Positions 1 through 4,301 of a stretch of DNA of 5,068 nt are shown in pieces. Positions within the stretch are counted from its first letter, which is position 1. Every line of letters begins with the position of its first letter. The notes below the pieces were generated by a model. It was given only the letters and a program-made list of their open reading frames with translations. It was not told the DNA's origin and made no database searches. The position numbers and the translations under genes are program-made. Source of the DNA: Candidatus Fermentibacterota bacterium (lineage in GTDB: Bacteria > Fermentibacterota > Fermentibacteria > Fermentibacterales > JCC-6); the NCBI GenBank assembly GCA_030607835.1, contig JAUWJE010000163.1, positions 1 through 5,068 on the forward strand. The letters are read 5' to 3'.

Positions 1-79
1 GAGTAACGTCCCATCCCACGCTATCTAGAGCACGTAAAAACGTGCATCAGAACACTAAACAATGATTGTACAATTATGG
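1..79. other. Left flank of the insertion sequence, no supportable gene
   Basis: No convincing coding region is visible. Forward frame 1 has a stop at 4-6 and is then open for only about 24 codons up to the IS. Frame 2 has several stops. Frame 3 stops at 63-65 and could be the last ~20 codons of a gene beginning outside the window, but nothing about it is recognisable. None of the frames resembles the N-terminal half of the EEP gene broken at the other end of the IS. Two small symmetric elements are present: GCACGT-AAAA-ACGTGC at 30-45 and the palindrome ATTGTACAAT at 65-74. Confidence 0.5.
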
Positions 80-116
80 TGCATGAAGCGCTAATCTAAA
101 TTCGGACATTCACTGT
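80..116 (+). repeat. Left terminal inverted repeat (IRL)
   Basis: This 37-bp end begins TGCATGAAGCGCT and finishes CACTGT. Compared with the reverse complement of 1350-1386, 28 of 37 positions match, including AGCGCT, CGGACA and TCACTGT blocks. The outer TGC and the conserved AGCGCT block support the boundary at position 80. A boundary a few bases further left cannot be excluded, because the motif CAATT occurs at 71-75 and again at 1385-1389. Confidence 0.85.
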
Positions 117-137
117 GCTAACTGCTGAGGTTATATT
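109..137 (+). promoter_or_regulatory. Probable sigma-70-like promoter of the transposase genes
   Basis: TTCACT at 109-114 is a fair -35 match and TATATT at 132-137 is a good -10 match, separated by 17 bases. The -35 lies in the inner part of IRL, a common arrangement in insertion sequences. This is a pattern match only. Confidence 0.45.
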
Positions 138-162
138 AACTTCAGTAGAGAGGAGTATAGTG

Positions 163-450
163 ATGTCAGGAAAAAGGGGAAAGAGGTATCCGCGGGATTT
201 CAAGTTTAATGCCGCTCGTCTGGTAGTTGAGGGTGGTTACAGCTACCGAAAGGCAGCTGAGAGATTGGGTGTTTGCACCGAGTCTCTTCGGCGATGGGTC
301 AGAGCCTTTCGAGCAAGCGGAGATTTGTCAGAAGAGGAGTCACCGTCTGCGGGTAAACTTCGGAAACTTCAGCGTGAGCTTGCTGAGCTGCGGATTGAGA
401 ACGAGATACTAAAAAAAGCAGCGGCGTACTTCGCCAAAGAGTCCCTGTGA
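163..450 (+). CDS. IS3-family transposase OrfA (helix-turn-helix protein)
   Basis: This is the small upstream protein of the IS, which in the family recognises the inverted repeats and, as the N-terminal part of the OrfAB fusion, directs the transposase to the ends. The 95-aa product is basic at its start, has a helix-turn-helix at about residues 27-48 (YSYRKAAERLGVCTESLRRW), and ends in a leucine-zipper-like coiled coil at about 66-87 (LRKLQRELAELRIENEIL). The ATG at 163 was chosen because AGGAG at 151-155 lies 7 bases upstream. A longer GTG start at 115 is possible but falls at the IRL edge without a ribosome-binding site. The stop overlaps the orfB GTG (GTGA, 447-450). Identification is firm at family level. 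Confidence 0.92.
   Translation: MSGKRGKRYPRDFKFNAARLVVEGGYSYRKAAERLGVCTESLRRWVRAFRASGDLSEEESPSAGKLRKLQRELAELRIENEILKKAAAYFAKESL
411..417 (+). promoter_or_regulatory. Programmed -1 ribosomal frameshift site (A7 followed by G)
   Basis: Seven A residues lie in orfA as A-AAA-AAA in the zero frame, encoding the two lysines of EILKK, the usual IS3-family slippage position. A -1 slip moves ribosomes into a frame that stays open through the orfB GTG and on to 1343. The predicted fusion is about 393 aa: 85 OrfA codons followed by 308 in the -1 frame. Such OrfAB fusions are the active transposase in this family. The slip itself is inferred. Confidence 0.82.
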
Positions 451-479
451 GGTATGCCTGGATCATGGATCACAGGGGC
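423..479 (+). promoter_or_regulatory. Two potential RNA hairpins downstream of the slippery site
   Basis: A small hairpin, GGCG (423-426) and CGCC (432-435) with a 5-base loop, begins 5 bases after the A7 run, a typical distance for a frameshift stimulator. A longer stem follows: 441-450 (GTCCCTGTGA) pairs with 470-479 (TCACAGGGGC) through nine Watson-Crick pairs and one G-U pair, with a 19-base loop. It encloses the orfA stop and the orfB GTG. The second stem could raise frameshifting or hide the orfB start; both roles are inferred from the base pairing alone. Confidence 0.5.
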
Positions 480-1343
480 TTCTGGCCCGTATCAAGGATG
501 TGCAGGGCACTCAGGGTAAGCAGGAGTGGCTTCTATTCATGGGCAACCCGTCTTCCTACTGTCCGAGAGAGGCGCCAGATCCGTCTTGATGATCTGGTAT
601 CACAATCACATGCAGCCAGTCATCGGATTTACGGGTATCGCAAAATCCACAGGGATATTGTTGATAATGATCTTGAGGATTGCTGTGCGGAGACCGTTCG
701 CAGGGCGATGCTTCGGCTCGGTATCAGGAGCCGTAGAGCCAGGAAGTTCATCATAACAACAGATTCGGATCATGATATGTCCGTAGCAGAAAATCTACTT
801 GATCGGGACTTCTCGGCATCCGGAGTTAATGAGAAGTGGCTTGCGGATATCACCTATGTGTCCACGGAGGAGGGATGGCTTTACCTGGCTGTTGTTCTTG
901 ACTGCTACAGCCGATTTATAGCAGGCTGGGCAATGAGTGACCGGATAGATGCTGATCTTGTATGTCAGGCTCTTGAAATGGCTCTTATGCGCCGGAAGAT
1001 ATCCTCATCGTGCAATCTGATCCATCACAGTGACAGAGGCAGCCAATACGCCTCTGAGAAGCTGTCAGGGATGCTTGCTGCGAGTGATATTGAGATAAGC
1101 ATGTCCCGCAAGGGAGATCCTTGGGACAACTCGATGATGGAGAGCTTCTTCGGATCGCTCAAGACGGAATGGATCGATGGGACTTACGATACCAGGAATG
1201 AAGCTGAACTTGAAGTTTTCAAATACATCGAAATGTTTTACAATCCGATCAGGCTGCATGAGAACCTTGAGTATATCAGTCCTCTGGACTTCGAGTTGAA
1301 ATATGAACAGGAATTAAAGATCAATGGAGAGCAGAGAGCGTGA
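447..1343 (+). CDS. IS3-family transposase OrfB (DDE integrase core)
   Basis: This is the catalytic part of the IS transposase, which cuts and joins DNA at the element ends. The 298-aa frame has an HTH_21-like region around residues 45-100 (including HRIYGYRKIH at 59-68) and then a retroviral-integrase-type core. The triad is visible: D134 in WLADITYV, D196 in HHSDRGSQY and E232 in DNSMMESFF. The second Asp and the Glu are separated by 35 residues, the family-typical DD(35)E spacing. A C-terminal YNPIRLHENLEYISP segment is also standard. The GTG at 447 overlaps the orfA stop and lacks a strong ribosome-binding site, so the main product is expected to be the OrfAB frameshift fusion. No frame damage is seen, so the gene looks functional. 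Confidence 0.95.
   Translation: MRYAWIMDHRGFWPVSRMCRALRVSRSGFYSWATRLPTVRERRQIRLDDLVSQSHAASHRIYGYRKIHRDIVDNDLEDCCAETVRRAMLRLGIRSRRARKFIITTDSDHDMSVAENLLDRDFSASGVNEKWLADITYVSTEEGWLYLAVVLDCYSRFIAGWAMSDRIDADLVCQALEMALMRRKISSSCNLIHHSDRGSQYASEKLSGMLAASDIEISMSRKGDPWDNSMMESFFGSLKTEWIDGTYDTRNEAELEVFKYIEMFYNPIRLHENLEYISPLDFELKYEQELKINGEQRA
1326..1343 (+). promoter_or_regulatory. Possible ribosome-binding site and GTGA stop/start overlap at the orfB end
   Basis: GGAGA at 1326-1330 lies 9 bases before a GTG at 1340-1342, which overlaps the orfB stop TGA at 1341-1343. The GTG opens the frame that runs through IRR into the EEP remnant. This would permit coupled translation of a chimeric protein. It may be chance, because any IS end can contain such a start. 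Confidence 0.35.
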
Positions 1344-1349
1344 ATCTAT

Positions 1350-1386
1350 ACAGTGACTGTCCGTTTTACGTTAAGCGCTCCAAGCA
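1350..1386 (-). repeat. Right terminal inverted repeat (IRR)
   Basis: This is the partner of 80-116. Read on the minus strand it begins TGCTTGGAGCGCT and ends TCACTGT, matching the left end at 28 of 37 positions. Its outer tip CA-3' at 1385-1386 lies within the glutamine codon CAA (1385-1387) of the chimeric EEP frame. Confidence 0.85.
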
Positions 1387-1984
1387 ATTCCGACGTACTC
1401 CTTTTATAGCATCATTCCAGTCTGGTTGGTTCAAGTTCGATATATGCACTGTGCATATCTATTATGGATCGAACTCAGGAGAAAAACTCAAACAGAGAAT
1501 TCAGGAGATTGGAGCAATTGCTGAGTACTTGAGTGATCGTGCAGATGTTAGCCTTGAAGAGGATCGTGCACTAATACTACTTGGTGATTTCAATATTATA
1601 AGCCCAACACACAGAACGATGCAGGCTTTGCTGAAACACAAATTTAAAGTACCTAAAGCTCTCCGCCGCAAGACCAATGTCTTAGGTACACACTACTATG
1701 ATCAGATTGCCTTTAAGACCAGGAAAGGTGTTCTTGGATTCATCGACAATGAAAAAAATGCCGGAGTCTACAAACTATTTCGGAATTCTTTCACAAAGGG
1801 TCAAGAAGCAGATTACAAAACTGCAATGAGCAAAACGACTGCATTTAATGGTACCAAATACAGTGGAAATTTCACCAAATACTATCGTGATTGGAAGACA
1901 TACCAACTCTCCGATCACAATCCACTCTGGGTTCGGTTGAAGGTTAATGAGAGCGATGCTTATCTTAAGCGAATGATGGAATAG
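1387..1984 (+). pseudogene. EEP (DNase I-like) family gene, 5' part removed by the IS
   Basis: The remaining ~198 codons are the C-terminal part of an endonuclease/exonuclease/phosphatase-fold protein. The family hydrolyses phosphodiester or phosphate-ester bonds with metal help; the substrate here cannot be told. Visible landmarks, in order, are RRTPFIASF just after the IS junction, a catalytic-His-like CTVHI, GDFN at nt 1583-1594 with the metal/phosphate-binding Asp and Asn, YDQIAF, and the terminal SDHNPLWVRL with its conserved Asp-His. The N-terminal half, including the usual Asn and metal-binding Glu, is missing, so nuclease activity is unlikely. The frame stays open upstream into the IS to a GTG at 1340, giving a potential 214-aa chimera with about 15 IS-derived residues. 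The natural C terminus appears intact. Confidence 0.82.
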
Positions 1985-2136
1985 TGAAGCGTAAATTTGT
2001 CCATCATTCATGAGACATACTGTTGTCAATGATTGAGACTTCCAATAACAGGTTTTGCATTCTGACCTTGTAAGCATTGATATTGCAGTAATGAATCACT
2101 CTGGCGTGAAGACCTATCGCTATGTAATATTCAATA

Positions 2137-2162
2137 AGAGAGATTCGAATAGTATTCTCTCT
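2137..2162. repeat. 7-bp perfect inverted repeat, 12-base spacer
   Basis: AGAGAGA at 2137-2143 and TCTCTCT at 2156-2162 are exact reverse complements. The element sits about 14 bases upstream of a candidate -35 box, so it could be an operator. It is built of simple GA dinucleotides and may be fortuitous. Confidence 0.3.
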
Positions 2163-2175
2163 CATGAATTATTCG

Positions 2176-2206
2176 TTGAACTTAAGATACGACAATTACA
2201 TATTAT
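2176..2206 (+). promoter_or_regulatory. Candidate promoter for the glycosyltransferase gene
   Basis: TTGAAC at 2176-2181 resembles a -35 box. The AT-rich ACATATTATC stretch offers a -10 as CATATT (2199-2204, 17-base spacer) or TATTAT (2201-2206, 19-base spacer). It lies about 30 bases upstream of the ATG. Weak evidence from pattern matching only. Confidence 0.3.
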
Positions 2207-2233
2207 CTTACGAAGGAAATAGACACAAGAATC

Positions 2234-3022
2234 ATGGCTGGACACCCTGCTCCTCGTTTTTCCCTGATAATTCCCGCTTACAATGAAGAGGCATACCTCC
2301 CCGCGTTGCTTAACTCGGTAGAGACAGCAAGAGCGAATTACATGGACGGCAGCAAAGCAATTGAAGTCATTGTCTCCAACAACAACTCCACCGATAACAC
2401 AGCAGAGATTGCTCAATCTCATGGATGTGTAGTTGTCAAAGAAGAGAAGCGCATTATTGCAGCAGTTCGGAATGCCGGAGCAGCCGTTGCGAATGGGGAA
2501 ATACTTTGTTTCATTGATGCAGACAGTCGGCTACATCCGGATACTTTTAATATTATCGATGAAGCTGTCTCAAGCGGGAAAGTAATTGGAGGATCAACTG
2601 GAGTTAAAATGGAGCGCATGTCTCCTGGGATTGCCCTTACTTATTACGGTTTCTTTCTGCCAATGATCCTGATAACAGGCATGGATACGGGAGTAGTCTT
2701 TTGCAGGCGGAAAGATTTTCAAAAGATGGGTGGCTACAACGAAGAAAAACTCTTCGCTGAGGATGTTGACTTCCTGGTGCGGTTGAAGCTGCTGGGACGC
2801 ACCCGTAAGCAGAGACTCGCCCATCTAACCTCTGCCAAGGCAATAGCCTCCGTTCGGAAGTTTCAGCAGCATGGAGAATGGCACTATTTCCCGCTCCTGG
2901 TCCGTGGTATTTACGCCATGTTCTTTCCATCAAAACGCTTCGAAAAGTTCGAAAAAAGTACTGGTATGGCGATCGGCGTAACTGATATCTTTCTTTTCTC
3001 AAACCAGGCTGATGCTATTTGA
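2234..3022 (+). CDS. Family 2 glycosyltransferase (GT-A fold)
   Basis: The product probably transfers a sugar from a nucleotide-sugar donor to a lipid, polysaccharide or protein acceptor at the cytoplasmic side of the membrane. The 262-aa protein starts with the family hallmark FSLIIPAYNEEAYLPALLNS (9-28). It continues with NNNSTDNTAEIA (49-60), RNAGAAVANGEILCFIDADS with the metal-binding DAD at 95-97, a GVVFCRRKDFQKMGGYNE stretch (153-170), and FAEDVDFLVRLKLLGR (174-189), where E176-D177 form the usual acceptor-side acidic motif. No clear transmembrane anchor is seen; 139-149 is only moderately hydrophobic. The ATG at 2234 is the only normal start nearby, though the nearest purine-rich sequence, AAGGA at 2213-2217, is rather far upstream. 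Donor and acceptor cannot be deduced. The next gene follows on the same strand. Confidence 0.88.
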   Translation: MAGHPAPRFSLIIPAYNEEAYLPALLNSVETARANYMDGSKAIEVIVSNNNSTDNTAEIAQSHGCVVVKEEKRIIAAVRNAGAAVANGEILCFIDADSRLHPDTFNIIDEAVSSGKVIGGSTGVKMERMSPGIALTYYGFFLPMILITGMDTGVVFCRRKDFQKMGGYNEEKLFAEDVDFLVRLKLLGRTRKQRLAHLTSAKAIASVRKFQQHGEWHYFPLLVRGIYAMFFPSKRFEKFEKSTGMAIGVTDIFLFSNQADAI

Positions 3023-3105
3023 AAACCATGACAGAATAAGTATTAGTAGAATGATCTTCAGAGCAGGTAACCAACACGCATAATAGAGTTTCCAGATGGT
3101 TGAAT

Positions 3106-3123
3106 GAAAGGCAAATTATTGTG
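3106..3123 (+). promoter_or_regulatory. Ribosome-binding site that favours the GTG start at 3121
   Basis: GAAAGG at 3106-3111 precedes a GTG at 3121-3123 by 9 bases. The alternative in-frame TTG at 3100 would place this sequence inside the gene and has no comparable upstream site. I therefore prefer the GTG, which shortens the protein by 7 residues. Confidence 0.5.
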
Positions 3124-4053
3124 AAAGAAAAACTGTTCGACTTCCGACTTAAAAACTTGCTTACAGCATTTGGATGGCTGATCTCATTTGCTTGTATCGG
3201 TATCTGGAGATGGTCAGCTACCGGAAGCATTTTCTATGTACTGAATTTTACATACATCGGTGGATCCATAGCGATAGGCATGTTCCTGAATTCCAGTCTA
3301 AAAAAACAGTACAAACCCTGGGGAAGAAGAATAACTCATCTGCTCATCGGTTTGTATATGCTCGGTTTTCTGGGATTCGTCGGATGGGAGAATATGCAGA
3401 TAGAAGGGTTCTTCTTCTATCTGTTCGCCGGAGTCTTCGCAGGCGGAACGCTGCATTACTTTATTGCGAAAATCGTCGGACCGTTTTTCTTCGGCAGGGG
3501 ATGGTGCGGATGGGCTTGCTGGACGGCTATGATCCTGGACTTGCTTCCATGGAAAAAACCGGTAAACGGCAGACTGCGACATCTTGGAGTAATAAGGTAC
3601 ATACACCTCTTCCTGTCATTCGGATTGGTCTTTGTTCTGTTTTTTCTGTTTGATTACAAACTCGTTGGAAGAGAAATTGCCGTTCTGTACTTGCTTATCG
3701 CGGGAAACGCAATCTATTACACCACTGGTATAATTCTTGCCGCGGTGCTGAAAGACAACAGGGCATTCTGCAAGTACGTTTGTCCCATTCCACCCCTGCA
3801 GAAAATCGGAGCAAGGTTCTCTATCTACAAACAGGAGATAGACAGCGAGAAATGCACCGATTGTCAACTGTGTGAGAAGAACTGCCCGATGGGCATAAAG
3901 CTGCTCGCTTACAAGAACGAAGGAAAAAGAATACTCTCGACCGAATGTATCCTCTGCAATGTCTGCACTGATGTCTGCCCGACAAATGCGATTAAAAGCA
4001 CAAAACGTTTCGATGCAGGCTTTAAAGAGCAGCTGTTCTTTAAGGAAAAATGA
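3121..4053 (+). CDS. Polytopic membrane 4Fe-4S protein (NapH/CcoG-like)
   Basis: This is probably an integral membrane electron-transfer protein. Counting from the GTG (310 aa), hydrophobic segments lie at about 14-31, 38-56, 73-89, 97-119, 160-178 and 186-210, suggesting about six membrane spans. Two membrane-proximal cysteine pairs follow the NapH/NosR/CcoG pattern: CGWAC (129, 133) and CKYVCP (217, 221). The C-terminal soluble part carries two ferredoxin motifs: CTDCQLCEKNCP (Cys 245, 248, 251, 255) and CILCNVCTDVCP (276, 279, 282, 286), each expected to hold one [4Fe-4S] cluster. The first pair is CGWACW rather than the common CGWxCP, so the usual proline is missing. Relatives pass electrons between quinols and periplasmic or cytosolic redox enzymes, but no reductase partner is present here and the substrate is unknown. 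It may share a transcript with the glycosyltransferase 98 bp upstream. Confidence 0.85.
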   Translation: MKEKLFDFRLKNLLTAFGWLISFACIGIWRWSATGSIFYVLNFTYIGGSIAIGMFLNSSLKKQYKPWGRRITHLLIGLYMLGFLGFVGWENMQIEGFFFYLFAGVFAGGTLHYFIAKIVGPFFFGRGWCGWACWTAMILDLLPWKKPVNGRLRHLGVIRYIHLFLSFGLVFVLFFLFDYKLVGREIAVLYLLIAGNAIYYTTGIILAAVLKDNRAFCKYVCPIPPLQKIGARFSIYKQEIDSEKCTDCQLCEKNCPMGIKLLAYKNEGKRILSTECILCNVCTDVCPTNAIKSTKRFDAGFKEQLFFKEK

Positions 4054-4268
4054 TATTGAAGAAGAATCAGACCTTATCCCGACACCATGCTGAAAATGAA
4101 TATCAGCCAATTACAGGAAAACTGCTGGAGTATTGGAATACATCCAACCCAAGCTGCTTCCCAACTGCAAGCTATTTTGATATTGAAGACCTGCCCGACT
4201 GTATCTCAAGCGGAGAAAGATTTTCAAGAGTTCCATGTCTCCTCCAAGATGATGAATCGCGGATCTAG
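4050..4268 (+). CDS. Doubtful 72-codon ORF overlapping the Fe-S gene stop
   Basis: An ATG at 4050 overlaps the TGA of the Fe-S gene (ATGA), with AAGGA at 4042-4046 only 3 bases before it. The arrangement would suit translational coupling. The predicted 72-aa product has no signal peptide, membrane segment or motif that I recognise, and its composition is unremarkable. A second, overlapping frame begins with ATG at 4087 and runs to 4290 without any ribosome-binding site. Two similarly long competing frames suggest a non-coding or decayed stretch. Kept only as a low-confidence possibility. Confidence 0.2.
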   Translation: MILKKNQTLSRHHAENEYQPITGKLLEYWNTSNPSCFPTASYFDIEDLPDCISSGERFSRVPCLLQDDESRI

Positions 4269-4301
4269 TTTGGTTTCGTGTCCGGATTGAATCTATTGAT
4301 T
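4054..4301. other. Convergent intergenic region, no clear terminator
   Basis: This 248-bp stretch separates the plus-strand Fe-S gene from the minus-strand secreted-protein gene, where a bidirectional terminator would be expected. I see no GC-rich hairpin with a T-run; the only stem near the minus-strand stop is GAATC-TATT-GATTC (about 4290-4303), which is too weak to call. A 12-base direct repeat, TGATATTGAAGA, occurs at 4051-4062 and 4178-4189. Short overlapping ORFs here are listed separately at low confidence. Confidence 0.45.
4111..4236 (-). CDS. Doubtful 41-codon small ORF with a strong Shine-Dalgarno sequence
   Basis: On the minus strand a GGAGGAGAC sequence (about 4245-4237) directly precedes an ATG at 4236-4234. 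The frame runs 41 codons to TAA at 4111-4113 and starts MELLKIFLRLRYSRAG. The N terminus is basic and amphipathic, and the rest is rich in Leu, Ser and Gln; no domain is recognised. It lies downstream of the secreted-protein gene on the same strand. The ribosome-binding site is the only good evidence, so this may be chance. Confidence 0.2.
   Translation of the reverse strand: MELLKIFLRLRYSRAGLQYQNSLQLGSSLGWMYSNTPAVFL

Larger units (their letters stand above)
80..1386 (+). mobile_element. Complete IS3-family insertion sequence (~1307 bp)
   Basis: The element is delimited by 37-bp imperfect inverted repeats with 5'-TG...CA-3' tips, and it carries orfA and orfB in the overlapping -1 arrangement typical of the IS3 family. 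Its length is normal for the family. All parts needed for transposition appear intact: both ends, a promoter, the slippery site and the DD(35)E catalytic triad. The sizes of OrfA (95 aa) and OrfB (298 aa) and the EILKKAAAYFAKE junction suggest the IS3 subgroup, but this is inferred from recall. The bases just outside the two ends (TGG on the left, ATT on the right) do not form a target duplication. The right end lies inside an EEP-family gene. Confidence 0.9.
1985..2233. other. AT-rich intergenic region with two imperfect inverted repeats
   Basis: This gap holds no coding frame that I can support. A possible structured element lies at 2003-2033: ATCATT pairs with AATGAT and, nested inside, GACA (2014-2017) pairs with TGTC (2024-2027), with a 5-base bulge on the left. 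A second is the 7-bp inverted repeat AGAGAGA (2137-2143) and TCTCTCT (2156-2162) around a 12-base loop. Neither is followed by a T-run, so neither looks like a standard intrinsic terminator. The 3' part may hold the promoter of the glycosyltransferase. Confidence 0.4.

Noticed and set aside
30..45. GCACGT-AAAA-ACGTGC hairpin in the left flank as a terminator or recombination site
   Set aside because: The stem is only 6 bp with no T-run, and no integrase-type core or repeated copy is visible in the window.
115..162. GTG start at 115 for orfA, giving a 111-aa protein
   Set aside because: It starts at the edge of IRL without a ribosome-binding site, while the ATG at 163 has AGGAG 7 bases upstream and gives the family-typical length.
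1065..1259. Minus-strand ORF inside orfB
   Set aside because: It lies antisense to the conserved DDE region and has no recognisable features; it is a shadow frame.
2637..3002. 121-codon minus-strand ORF inside the glycosyltransferase gene
   Set aside because: The plus strand carries a clear GT2 protein here, and the antisense product has no domain.
3057..3084. TTCAGA and CATAAT as a promoter for the Fe-S gene
   Set aside because: Both boxes match poorly and the spacer is 16 bases; too weak to annotate.
3174..3653. 159-codon plus-strand ORF overlapping the Fe-S gene in another frame
   Set aside because: It is Arg- and Ser-rich without motifs and competes with a clear membrane protein in the true frame.
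3616..4110. 164-codon minus-strand ORF opposite the Fe-S gene
   Set aside because: It mirrors the Cys-rich ferredoxin coding region, and the plus-strand motifs leave no doubt which frame is real.
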